Shown in pieces: positions 12,513 to 23,632 of a stretch of DNA of 64,000 nt. Numbering within the stretch: position 1 is the first letter of the stretch; the number at the start of each line of letters is the position of its first letter. Both the position numbers and the translations under genes were made by a program. The notes under the pieces are model-generated. The model saw only the letters and a list, made by a program, of their open reading frames with translations. It had not been told where the DNA came from and made no database searches. The DNA is from Carallia brachiata (taxonomy: Eukaryota > Streptophyta > Magnoliopsida > Malpighiales > Rhizophoraceae), in contig JADCRB010000040.1 in the NCBI GenBank assembly GCA_021464245.1, positions 775,892-839,891 on the forward strand, written 5' to 3'.

Positions 12513-13417
12513 CTTCAGCTTTTGGTGGATGTCTGAACCGGGTTGCCTTCAATAATTAGAAGAAATCTGACACCATTTTGTAAGATTTGGGTCTTGAACC
12601 CTTGTCTTCCAATATAATAGGCTAGTCTCGTCACTAGATAAATTTGAAGCTTATTGTAATTGTTTTTTTTACTTATTATTTTCTAAAACTTCTCACATAA
12701 TACACTCACCATTCTATTTATCTTGTCATATAACTAAAAAAAAAAAATTTTGAGATGTTTTAAAGCTAAACCAACTAGTTAAGAAAATGAAGACAATTGA
12801 AGAGGTCAAAAGTTTGAACTTACTATCAATGCTATTTGAGTCTCATGACATGTAATTAATAAATTAGCATTTACTATTTTCTCTCCTCTAAAAAAAAAGA
12901 CATTTACTGTTTTCTATCTCTCTTTTATGTTTTTTGTTAAGAAAATTATTCATTATTTTTGTTGTGCCAATATAATTTTTTAAAAATATGAATTAACTGA
13001 AATAAAATACATGAATTATAATATATTTTATATTAAACATATTTGACATGTATTATTTACATTTATTTATAAATTAGCTTAATTATTCTTTTAGTTTTAT
13101 CATACATTATATTATAATTTTTATTTTGTTAAATATAATAATTATAATATTTTTAATGTATATAAAAATTAATATCTTATATAAATATAATTTCAAAAAT
13201 ATAGTTTGCCTTAAATATTTATTATATTTTATTAAATTTTTTTGTTACACTATTTGTAACTTAAATATGAACCACATAATTTAAATAAAACCTTTAATTC
13301 ATGTATAAATGAAATTTCTTTGTATGATACATTAATATTACCATATTTTTTGTTTAATTTATTTACATACATTAATATATTAATTTTATTAGTTTTTTTA
13401 ACCTTACCTTACACTAA
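12513..13417. other. AT-rich DNA, no gene seen
   Basis: Contains short tRNA-like stretches, for example around 12590-12650 and 12760-12830, that could be worn SINE pieces. Nothing else is supportable. It is part of the DNA present in copy 2 of the duplicated locus but absent from copy 1. Confidence 0.4.
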
Positions 13418-13547
13418 ATTGTAAATCATATATTTAAATATACAGATATAAGTATTCTAATACAAATATATATATGTATATATATATATACATATATATA
13501 TTTGTATTAGAATACTTATATCTGTATATTTAAATATGATTTACAAT
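13418..13547. repeat. Long near-perfect inverted repeat (hairpin)
   Basis: Arms of about 54 nt (13418-13474 and 13491-13547) are complementary except for a 2-nt length difference. They are separated by a short alternating TA core. The arms are not simple repeats: they contain CAGATATAAGTATTCTAATAC. Transcription would give a stable hairpin. Either a recent palindromic insertion or a small foldback element. Confidence 0.8.
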
Positions 13548-13691
13548 ACATACTGGTTTTACTCGTTCAATGAGGGTTGAACCGATCGAATATTGAACTG
13601 TTGAGTTTTCCGATTCAATAACCGGTCTAATTTTAACAACCTTGGTTGAACACAAAAGTGTTTCCGTAGGTTCATATGGATATGTGGTAAA

Positions 13692-14206
13692 AACTATGAG
13701 TGTTTACAATTCAGTTACCCGAACTAAACTATTATAATCATTCCCAAACCAACTATTCGGTTATCTAAAAATTTCGGTTTGGTTTCAATTAATCAAATTC
13801 AATAACAAAAAAATTTAAAATTCTAATTTTTAAATGTCAATATTTTTTTTTTGATATAGCTTTTGCTTAAAAAATTTATAACTATCACCATACATAAGAT
13901 AAATAAATGATTATTTAAATATAATTATATGTTATTAAAATTTATTTATTACTAATTGTTGCATTAGTAATATTTTTTTTCTTATTGTTAGAATAAAAAA
14001 TTAAAAATATGTATACATAATAATATTTCAGTTTAGTTAACAGTAGTTTTTTAATATTCAAAACCGAAATCAAACCCAATATTTTAGTTTTTATTCGATT
14101 TGATTAATTAATTATAAAATCATTTCAATTAATTAAAAACTCGATTTGATTTGGTTCGGTTTTATCGGTTAACTAAAACTTTCAATTTTTTGGAACACCC
14201 ATAGTA
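13692..14206. mobile_element. MITE-like element with terminal inverted repeats
   Basis: Left end begins atgagtgtttacaattcag. The reverse complement of the right end begins atgggtgttccaaaaaattg. Inner sequences rich in TTCGGTT and its complement are also roughly symmetric. Length about 515 bp, no coding potential. Target-site duplication not clearly resolved, so boundaries are approximate. Confidence 0.4.
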
Positions 14207-14506
14207 AAGACCTATGTTGTGAAAAAAATATCTTTGTTTGTTGGTTCACTCACTGTGCTCTGTAATACCTAATGCCTTGTTGCACTGGGTATCTTTTTTT
14301 GCACTGGGTATCTTAGTGGTTTATTCTACGAACGAATTTACACGTGTTTGCTGTGTCTTTGGTTTAAACTAAACAAACTAATGAAGGTCTTTATTCTTTA
14401 AAAGCAGTAGGAAAGGAATATGCAAAACTAATGAGCCTCGACGTCATGATCTTTTATAACAAATTGGTTTCAAAATAGACTTAGTGGCAAATAAGCATTA
14501 AAATGA

Positions 14507-15365
14507 ATGAAAATTGTAGGACATGAAACCACTTCCCTTCTCCTGTTTGCTTCCGCTGGAATTAAAATGATCAGCCGTAGTTTGATTCTCGCCTTTTTTT
14601 TTTTTCGGGGTACAATGAAAGCACTTAATAAATACAAAGGTGGCTATTATGCTACTTTTGTTCCATCTTGGTTCTTGCAGAATGGGAAACTCACAAGCTA
14701 AATTTTAGATAATCTGGGTCATGACAGCGATGAACAGATTTTCCCAGAACCACTTAAGTTCCATCCAAGCAGATTCGAGAACAAATCTTCTATTCTACGG
14801 GGAAAACATCATTTTTAATTTTAAACGTTTATGAACTTTTATAATTAAATCTTAAATCTTTTAATTTTTTCAATTGAGTTATATACTTTTCAGAATCTGT
14901 ATAATCGAGTCCTTTTCATTAATTGCCGTTAGTCAATTTTTAAATCATACGGTGACCTAACGGAAGTGCATTAAAAAAAATTCTAAATACAACATTTTAA
15001 TTATTTTTTTAAAATATTAAAACGAAAAAATACGAAAGAAACTGTATTTACGCCTTTTTTTTTAATAATATCCATTTGGTTAAAATACGTCTTAAATAGA
15101 TTGACTGACAGTTGTTAATGGAAAAAACTCGATTGTAAAGGATTTAAAAAGTAAATGACTCAATTAAAAAAGTTAAACGGTTTAAAATTCAATTGTAAAA
15201 ATTTATAAACATTTAAGACTAAAACGAATATCATCCGGCTTTTCTACCTTACCAGTCGGTCTTCTGTATTCCATTTGGTGCGGGACATCGGATATGTACA
15301 ATCTTATGAGTTTGCATTGCAAACGTTGAAATCCCTATTGGTATCCATTATCTAGTCACTTAATT
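14507..15365 (+). pseudogene. Cytochrome P450 pseudogene fragment, copy 2, split by a MITE
   Basis: A short piece at 14507-14565 encodes a GHETTS motif like the P450 I-helix oxygen-binding AGxDTT block. From 14727 the frame encodes the FPEP block and the PSRF motif, is interrupted by the element at 14799-15238, then resumes with FGAGHRIC, the haem-cysteine loop, followed by the downstream helix region up to about 15365. A stop follows the haem loop, and the rest of the gene is missing. The motif pattern fits the CYP716 group best, as inference. The homologous remnant is at 2914-3095. Confidence 0.6.
14799..15238. mobile_element. MITE (Mutator-like) inserted in the P450 remnant
   Basis: About 440 bp, non-coding, with long imperfect terminal inverted repeats: both ends carry AAACGTTTATGA-like and CAATTGA-like blocks facing each other. 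It is flanked by ctattctac (14790-14798) and cttttctac (15239-15247), 9-bp flanks matching at 8 positions, as expected of an aged Mutator-type target duplication. The homologous P450 remnant at 2914-3095 lacks the element, which supports insertion. Related elements lie at 42431-42713 and 43220-43480. Confidence 0.65.
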
Positions 15366-15817
15366 AGCACGGAAGACTAACGACCATTGGTTCAAGTGCT
15401 NTATTAAAATTGGAATCCTAATTCTCAACGAATACTAAGAAAGATTACAATTATTAAGATTTTATTAAAAAAATGTTAAAAATCTTGAATTAAACTTTTA
15501 AAAAACTAATTACCAGTAGTCACTACATAAGCATATAAAGTTTCTATCTCTTTTTTGTAATTATAAAATGTCCATAATTATAAAATTTTTCAACAAAAGG
15601 AAATAAAAAACAAAAAGAAATAAAAAAAAACTTTCAATTCCTTCTTTTTCAAATAAGGAAAAAGGGGAAAAAAAACTCTCAAATTGATTTTTTTTTCCTT
15701 AAAAAAGAAAACAGAAACTACACACATGTTTCCTCAAAATAAAAAAAAGAAATAAAACAAGTCTCCAATTTTTCTTTTTTCTTTAGAAAGAAACAATAAT
15801 TGTTTGTTTTATTTTAA
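15366..15817. other. AT-rich junction region with an N
   Basis: No gene seen. The single N at 15401 falls shortly after the end of the P450 remnant, and the sequence character changes there to A/T-rich runs. Confidence 0.5.
15401..15401. other. Single ambiguous base (probable contig join)
   Basis: One of only three Ns seen in the window. The others, at 23632 and 27395, fall exactly at abrupt sequence discontinuities, so this one may also mark a join. Confidence 0.5.
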
Positions 15818-17323
15818 AAAAAAATTCCTAAAGTTAAATTCATTTAGCTAATTGTTTAATTTACTAAAAAAACAAACTTGGCCTAAACTAAATTCATGTT
15901 AAAGAAAAATAATATAAAATATTAGAGTGCCTATTTATTTTTTAAAATAAAATGAATTAAAATTGAATTTATCTCCCAGTTATTACTAGTGTGATAATAC
16001 GAGGGCCTCTAACAAGGTCTTTTCGCGAGTTTAAACGCTACCGTTCGATCACTTAATTAGCGCATGTCGGACAGTTAGCTGAACGCATGTCAGTCAGGCA
16101 ATTGCTTGGAGACACTCTCTCTCTTAACTGCCCTAAAACTGGCCGGTGCGTGAGCGCGTCGTCGCCGGTTAGCAAGCCGTTGGTACTCTCTCTCCCTCTT
16201 TCAGAGTTAATTATTCGGTTTTTGTTTCTTTTCTTGTTTTATTTTTTTTTTTAATTTCGGAAACTGCAGCGAATTACCTCTTTGGGATTCTTTCGAATTC
16301 ACTTAATTATTACTGTCTTCTTCTTATTCCTATGCGTGGATGCGTGACTCTTTCTTTGTTGGATCAAAGGTTCGAATTTGCTTAGTTAATTTTCAGAAAG
16401 ATTGTTGCTTTTTGTAGCTACGAACTCAATTGTAGTGAAAAACAATTACTGAACAGGAACCTTAATTCTTTCTTTCTCTCATGCCTTTGTTACCACTGCT
16501 TTGATGGATTTTCTATTCATTGTTTTTAATTGTAGAACTTTTGTTTCTTCTTTATCTTTCTTGTGGTCGTCATGGTTAATTTGTGAGAAGAGTTTTATTG
16601 ATTGCTTATTTTACTCGCTTATATAGATAGATATACATACATATAGGTAGAGATAGACATAAATTTTTTTGTAGCACATGATTTTCGAGACTACGTTTCC
16701 ATTAAAATCTGGTGAATGGAGAAAAAGAAAAAACTCTGATAAAGAAGTACTTGAATTGATGTTAAATTTGCAAAATTTGGAAAAGTTTATAATTTTCTTA
16801 TATTTACTCTTTTCTCTTAATTAGTAGTGACAATTTTGAATAAGTAACAACAAGCATTAAAAGGAGGAAGAAACTATTTAGCGGGTAGATGTATATATAA
16901 AATAACCCATCAGAATTTTTTTTTTTCAGTACCTCAGTCATATCCAAACCTGTAGGTACCATCATATCCACCGGTACTACTACTGCAACTTCCATGTGTC
17001 TGCGACTACCGCCAAAACTTCTACCACCTCTGTAGCCAGTTCCACAGGACTTAGATTGTGGTCGTTGATTCTCTGATTGAGTCTTCCTCAAATCGTGGAA
17101 GATGGGTACTGAAATTGACGGCTTAGAAGAAAGAATGAAGTCATTTCTGGAGCAACTTCAAGCAGAGTCTGGGGTTTTTGAGCGAGTGGTGTACAAGAAC
17201 AAGAACCAGCATAGGAGGTGCTCTGATTTTCAGTATATCTTAAAGGCAAGCTATAGTTTTTTTTTTTTCTTTTGTTTAATTTCCCATTTCTTATGGTGGT
17301 TTTCCATGTTGGTTTTCCTAATT
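15818..17323. repeat. Direct repeat, copy 1 (NEPRO-like promoter, exon 1, start of intron 1)
   Basis: Nearly identical to 18582-20085 (offset about 2.76 kb). Differences are scattered single bases and small indels. It covers about 1.28 kb upstream of the ATG at 17102, all of exon 1 and about 80 nt of intron 1. Confidence 0.9.
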
Positions 17324-18508
17324 ATGTTTCTGGGCTTTTGTTTGTTTTCCAAGAAAATTAAGTAAAAGTGGGAAACTTTGTAATTTGTTAAAAATAGAAA
17401 AAAATTCGATTCAAAGTTAAGCTTATTGGGTATTTGAATTCACGGTTCAATGGATATTTTTTTTTCGTATCTATTTGACGAATAAGAAATAAGAGTGGGA
17501 GAATTTTTTCCTTGTGGGATTTCACTTGTGGACATACACTGAAAAAACAACAATACTTAGTGGGTAACTAGTTGTAGGAAAACTTACTGGCGGATCCTTT
17601 TAAATTCCCTTTTCTTTTCTGTGTGTAATGCTTGAAAGTTTGAATGAAGAATTGGGTTGCTATGGATCTATTTCAGTGTATATTATGTGAGTTTCTTGAG
17701 TTTCAATGATTAAACTGGGATGTCAGGTGAGACGGGATTTGAGGCATTTGCAATCAGCCAAGTTGGAGGACATACTAAGTTCTTGCTTTCAAGTTATCAA
17801 TGGGAGGAAACCAAAGAAAAATGTGCATCTCCTCGAAAGGTACAACCTCAAAATAGTAAAAAACCTAGCCATGTAAATTTTACTGTATATAAATTGTAGT
17901 AGTGGTTGTCTTCAAGTACTGAGTTGCAATTCTACATTTGATCATACGTATAGTTTGTCATTGTAAAATATTCTCTAGAGCGTCTTACCATCTCAATTCT
18001 TACAGTTTGAAGTGGAGAAAATCTGATTGCGGAACACCTAATTTCATGGAGCGACTTTTGGGTGCTGCACGCTTACTTTCACAGGTAAGTTTCCATTCCT
18101 TTTCCTATGTTTCCACTTATTTTTCTTGTCCTGTGTATTCCACATGATGTTTCATTTGAAATTTCTAAGAGATGTGAGGTTTTTTTTGTTTGCTTTTTTT
18201 TTGGTTTTTAACAGATGCAAAGGAAATTTTTATGCATTATGCCTTCTTCATTGATGAATTTTGCTCTTTAACATTCTAATGTAACAAAAAAAAGAGAAAT
18301 GTTTTTTGTGTTGTCCATTTATGTTCTTGTCTCATGGGTTAATAATGACTATTTGGAGGTGATGGAGATCTTCATAGCAGAGTAGGAGGTGTGTCGACTG
18401 ATCAATTTTATGGATAGATCAAATAAGTTACCTTTGCTTTTGTCACAGATGGTCGAGCCCATGCTGAAGGCAGCTACGTATCCTTCGCCTGTTACAGGTT
18501 ACATGTGA
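17102..18508 (+). pseudogene. NEPRO-like nucleolar protein gene, 3'-truncated
   Basis: Exons 17102-17245, 17727-17839, 18006-18084 and 18449-18508 join in frame. The predicted 131-residue protein has a KNKNQHRR motif, an RRDLRHLQSAKLEDI helix and NFMERLLGAARLLSQMVEPML, the conserved N-terminal domain of plant NEPRO (nucleolus and neural progenitor protein)-like proteins. In animals NEPRO acts in RNase P/MRP and pre-rRNA biology. The plant role is not established. Family members are several times longer. Here exon 4 runs into a stop at 18506-18508, and a duplicated promoter region begins 70 bp later, so the rest of the gene is missing. Intron 1 has a GC donor (AAG|GCAAGC). Confidence 0.7.
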
Positions 18509-19696
18509 CCAGACAGTTAAAAATTGTTTATTTGAGGTGCTCTCACTGTTATGCCTGCTTGCCACAAAATGTTCATTTTTCAAAAAAATTCCTAAAGTTA
18601 AATTCATTTAGCTAATTGTTTAATTTACTAAAAAAACAAACTTGGCCTAAACTAAATTCATGTTAAAGAAAAATAATATAAAATATTAGAGTGCCTATTT
18701 ATTTTTTTAAAATAAAATGAATTAAAATTGAATTTATCTCCCAGTTATTACTAGTGTGATAATACGAGGGCCTCTAACAAGGTCTTTTCGCGAGTTTAAA
18801 CGCTACCGTTCGATCACTTAATTAGCGCATGTCGGACAGTTAGCTGAACGCATGTCAGTCAGGCAATTGCTTGGAGACACTCTCTCTCTTAACTGCCCTA
18901 AAACTGGCCGGTGCGTGAGCGCGTCGTCGCCGGTTAGCAAGCCGTTGGTACTCTCTCTCCCTCATTCAAAGTTAATTATTCGGTTTTTGTTTCTTTTCTT
19001 GTTTTATTTTTTTTTTTTAATTTCGGAAACTGCAGCGAATTGCCTCTTTGGGATTCTTTCGAATTCACTTAATTATTACTGTCTTCTTCTTATTTCTATG
19101 CGTGGATGCGTGGCTCTTTCTTTGTTGGATCAAAGGTTCGAATTTGCTTAGTTAATTTTCAGAAAGATTGTTGCTTTTTGTAGCTACGAACTCAATTGTA
19201 GTGAAAAACAATTACTGAACAGGAACCTTAATTCTTTCTTTCTCTCATGCCTTTGTTACCACTGCTTTGATGGATTTTCTATTCATTGTTTTTAATTGTA
19301 GAACTTTTGTTTCTTCTTTATCTTTCTTGTGGTCGTCATGGTTAATTTGTGAGAAGAGTTTTATTGATTGCTTATTTTACTCGCTTATAGATAGATATAC
19401 ATACATATAGGTAGAGATAGACATAAATTTTTTTGTAGCACATGATTTTCGAGACTACGTTTCCATTAAAATCTGGTGAATGGAGAAAAAGAAAAAACTC
19501 TGATAAAGAAGTACTTGAATTGATGTTAAATTTGCAAAATTTGGAAAAGTTATAATTTTCTTATATTTACTCTTTTCTCTTAATTAGTAGTGACAATTTT
19601 GAATAAGTAACAACAAGTATTAAAAGGAGGAAGAAACTATTTAGCGGGTAGATGTGTATATAAAATAACCCATCAGAATTTTTTTTTTTCAGTACC

Positions 19697-19852
19697 TCAG
19701 TCGTGTCCAAACCTGTAGTTACCATCATATCCACCGGTACTACTACTGCAACTTCCATCTCTGCGACTACCGCCAAAACTTCTACCACCTCTGTAGCCAG
19801 TTTCACAGGACTTAGATTGTGGTCGTTGATTCTCTGACTGAGTCTTCCTCAA
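19697..19852 (-). other. Possible Gly/Ser/Arg-rich C-terminal exon, antisense to the NEPRO-like promoter
   Basis: On the minus strand an open frame ending at a TGA (19699-19697) encodes an RGGRSFGGSRR motif and a Gly/Tyr-rich tail, the composition of RNA-binding protein C-termini. In copy 1 (about 16935-17090) a 2-nt difference shifts the frame. No upstream exon is identified, so this may be chance. Confidence 0.2.
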
Positions 19853-19862
19853 ATCGTGGAAG

Positions 19863-20006
19863 ATGGGTACTAAAATTGACGGCTTAGAAGAAAGAATGAA
19901 GTCGTTTCTGGAGCAACTTCAAGCAGAGTCTGGGGTTTTTGAGCGAGTGGTGTACAAGAACAAGAACCAGCATAGGAGGTGCTCTCATTTTCAGTATATC
20001 TTAAAG
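19863..20006 (+). pseudogene. NEPRO-like exon 1, orphan copy
   Basis: Same 48-codon exon as 17102-17245 with a few substitutions, including a GC-type donor (AAG|GCAAAC). It is followed after about 80 nt by the GPT 5' flank, so it has no downstream NEPRO exons. Confidence 0.75.
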
Positions 20007-20134
20007 GCAAACTATAATTTTTTTTTTTTTTCTTTGTTTAATTTCTCATTTCTTATGGTGGTTTTCCATGTTTGTTTTCCTAATTTCCCTTTTGAACTTT
20101 AAGGGTGAAGGATCAGTTTTGTGTTGTTTAAAAA

Positions 20135-23100
20135 ATGATTTGCACCATCAAGCGATCTGCAATTACACCAGCGGCCATCAATGGTTCTGATAGTTTCTTT
20201 CGCAGAAAAAACTCATCACCAATACAGGGATCTTTAATGTTGCCGTCACTTCCATCCCAGAAGAAATCAAAATCTGTTCTTTGCTCGGTGTCTAAGTCTT
20301 TATGCGTCTCCTCGATTGAGTCTTTTGTGTTAAGCAGGCCCCAAAACAAGTCCTTGATCATTTGCAAGGCCTATGAGGCTGACCAATCGCAGCCAATAGA
20401 CGCAGCAGAGGCTAAACTAGAGGCTGCAAAGAGAGTCAAGATTGGAATTTATTTTGCAACATGGTGGGCTTTGAATGTGGTGTTCAATATATACAACAAG
20501 ATGGTCCTGAATGCGTTTCCGTATCCATGGCTGACTTCTACCCTTTCTCTCGCTTGTGGGTCTCTCATGATGCTGATTTCCTGGGCCACGAGAATCACAG
20601 AGGCACCCAAGACTGACTTTGAGTTCTGGAAGTCTTTGTTTCCCGTGAGTTTGATTTGTGAATTTTGCTTGGTTTGGTAGAAAAGCGTGGAAAACGATGG
20701 GGAAATGAGGTTTTTTGTTTATTATATTCCTACCTCAGTGAGGGAAACGAGGGGAAATTGACGTTTTTGTTTTGGTTTGGTTCCTTGACTGCTTTAGACT
20801 CTAATATTTATACTTAGCAAAGTTCTTTCACCTTTTTTTTTTTTGGTAAAAATTCTTTGTTTGCTTGCTCGCTGGAGAGTCCTTAAAGATTTTTCTTTAC
20901 TTCGAGGAGTTGAGAGGTGAAAATTCAACAATCTATAGTTATGTATGGAACGTAGAATTGGGGATTTTGGGGGTTATGCTTTGGTTATTTTATCAGTTAT
21001 GTTTTTAAGTTGCTATCTTATTTGGCAAATTCTGTTTTCTTCTTAAGGTTGCTGTGGCACGTACAATTGGACATGTAGCAGCTACAGTGAGTATGTCAAA
21101 GGTTGCGGTTTCATTTACGCATATCATTAAGAGTGGTGAGCCTGCATTCAGTGTGTTGGTTTCAAGGTTCCTTCTGGGTGAGACCTTTCCTTTGCCTGTT
21201 TACTTGTCCCTTGTTCCGATTATTGGTGGTTGCGCCCTTGCTGCTGTTACCGAGCTCAATTTTAACATGACTGGTAAGTATGGGAACTTACATTTCCTTA
21301 AATTGTACTTAATCATAATTGTTTTGTCCTATTCTTTTCAACTAAAAACAATCCGTGACTTGTAATTGAGTATGGTAACATGAGTTAAGAGGAAAAGAAA
21401 TGGACGTTTTGATCCAGAAGCTGATCTCTTATTACCTGCCATCCAGGAATCAAAAACTTAAAAAACAAGTGTATCCAAACAGGCCCTAAATAAGGCTATA
21501 TGGGTGCATAATATGTGTCATTCGAAACCAAATGGCTGATGAATTTTGCTTGTACTTTCTGCTCTACATTATTTTACCATTAATACAAAAACAATAATTG
21601 AGTTAAACAATAATTGAGTTCCTGGCCTGTGTCAACTTTGTTATCTCACTATTATGTTTGAGTACCAAGCCAACTTGCTCATTCCGCTGTCCTTTTTGAA
21701 GTAAGTCATGATTCTTTCATATGGGCTGCAAAGTAATTTAATTATTTTGCTTCATGGGAACATTAAAGAGTTGTTAGTTTTCTTTGTTCACTGTCTGCTT
21801 CTCCGCTTCAGGTTTTATGGGGGCCATGATCTCCAACTTGGCATTTGTTTTCCGGAACATATTTTCAAAGAAGGGTATGCAGGGAAAGTCTGTGAGTGGG
21901 ATGAACTACTATGCTTGTCTCTCTATCCTATCTCTGTTGATCCTCACGCCATTTGCTGTTGCTGTGGAGGGACCACAAATGTGGGCTGCAGGATGGCAAT
22001 TATCCCTCGCTCAGATTGGACCACATTTTGTATGGTAAAACACTGGGTTTCCTTTTCTTGGTTTCTTGTGGCCAATTTCTTATTCGTGTTATTCTTTAGA
22101 TGGTAGAAGATTACTGAATCCCAAAGTGGAACAAATGTGACCAAGATAACTTAGATGCCCTGCCTCTTGTTTGATGATTTCTGAGTCTACGGGCTTAATC
22201 TGAGCTTTTAGTATTATTTATAAGTTGAAGTTTTCCATTTGGGGACATTTGCATTGACATTTTTCTCTTTTTCTTGTATTTAACTAAACAAATGAATGTG
22301 TGGCTGTTGTCGTGCATTGCAGGTGGGTGGTAGCCCAAAGTGTATTCTATCATCTCTACAATCAAGTATCATATATGTCCCTGGATGAGATCTCCCCCTT
22401 GACATTTAGCATCGGAAATACAATGAAACGTATATCTGTCATAGTCTCTTCCATTATCATTTTCCGCACACCTGTCCAGCCTATCAACGCTCTCGGAGCT
22501 GCCATCGCAATCCTTGGAACTTTCTTGTATTCCCAGGTAATGGCCCATCTCTTAGAATTACTCCAGAGTGGTGCTTGATAAGACCTATTGGCTTTTATCA
22601 TTAGAAAGACTGCTATGCCCTTTGGGACAAACCTAGAAAATTTTTATTTTTATGCAGTCTTCACATACCGTTTGTTTCTTTGTTTGTTATGAATGCTGGC
22701 TGAAAATCTCTCACTGCAAATGAGATGTATGATAGGCTTATCCACATACTCATATTGCACACTGAGTGAAACAAAAAATATCCTTCCAGTAATTTTCAGA
22801 CCTATCCAAGTCCTTTTCGCACGTTTTAGGGGGTTGGGGTGGCAGGAACAACATAAAAAGACCCCAGAATAGATACATCTACACTTCTTATTGGCGGTTA
22901 TCTACTTCTTTATGCACATGTAATGCATTTGGTTAGGTAAAAGCGTGATTTCTACGAGTAGCATGTCAACCTCAATTTTTTGGTGTGCTTTGCATAACCT
23001 TTTTATTGATGTTTTAGGTTGCCTTACCTACCAACGTGGTAGTTGATCTATTGGTGTTAGGTGACTTGATGTTGTGCTACTAATTAGATTGAACAACACA

Positions 23101-23346
23101 CTGAAATGCTTACCTTACATGAGGAATCTACTAAGATTCTCATTGTTATACTTCATTGTAAAGTTTGTCTTGCTTTTCAATTGGTCCTTAATGTAATAAA
23201 TCAAAAGACTGCCTTAAATTTGGAATTTGCGTGGATTTTTCTTTCTGAAAAGGACAAAAAAATTAAACAATTCTGAAGTGCGTTTTGAGCACAATTAACC
23301 TCTGTAAATTAATCATTGATTTTGTCTTTTGCAGGCAAAGCAGTGA
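20135..23346 (+). CDS. GPT: Plastid glucose-6-phosphate/phosphate translocator (GPT), 394 aa
   Basis: Exons 20135-20644, 21048-21273, 21812-22034, 22323-22536 and 23335-23346 splice in frame with GT-AG introns. The last exon contributes only AKQ and the stop. The protein has a Ser-rich transit peptide (about 1-85), then the drug/metabolite-transporter-type translocator domain with motifs [54 protein letters not shown] and [11 protein letters not shown]. Length matches known GPTs. It would exchange cytosolic glucose-6-phosphate for plastid phosphate in the inner envelope, feeding starch synthesis and the oxidative pentose phosphate pathway. The ATG lies only about 50 bp after the duplicated NEPRO-like promoter/exon 1. 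GPT1 versus GPT2 cannot be decided here. Confidence 0.92.
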
Positions 23347-23631
23347 TACTATTCGAGATTGGGATTTAGGTTCATCATGTAACAAAGTTGATGAAATACA
23401 ATCATGTCAACAATTAAGAAGTGTTCCGCTTCGCATGAGTAGTAGTTGTATTTTGGATTCTATGATAGCTGGATTTTGGACACATTGGCAGCATTGTTAT
23501 GGAAGGGTGGTGAGCCTAGAGATCGATGGTCCAAGTCGCATCATCCCTTTAGGAACGAGAGTAAAACTACGTATATTTGGCCTTTTCCTCGTCCTCAGTA
23601 CGTGGGAGTCCCATGCATTATGACATTCTTT
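21554..23631. repeat. Tandem duplication, copy A (GPT exons 3-5)
   Basis: Runs from intron 2 of GPT through exons 3-5 into the 3' flank and is almost identical to 23633-25710. The only differences I noticed are a handful of substitutions and one length change in a T run. It ends at the N at 23632. Confidence 0.95.
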
Positions 23632-23632
23632 N
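23632..23632. other. Single ambiguous base at the duplication junction
   Basis: The N separates the two copies exactly: copy A stops in the 3' flank at 23631, and copy B restarts in intron 2 at 23633. This is what an assembly join of two haplotypes or overlapping contigs looks like. Confidence 0.85.

Larger units (their letters stand above)
18582..20085. repeat. Direct repeat, copy 2 (NEPRO-like promoter and exon 1)
   Basis: Second copy of 15818-17323. It begins with the same AAAAAAATTCCTAAAG stretch and diverges from copy 1 after ttttcctaatt at about 20085. Downstream of that point the sequence is the 5' flank of the GPT gene. Confidence 0.9.

Noticed and set aside
21944..22144. Minus-strand frames repeated at 21944 and 24023, and at 22362 and 24441
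   Set aside because: These are antisense shadows of GPT exons 3 and 4 in the two tandem copies.
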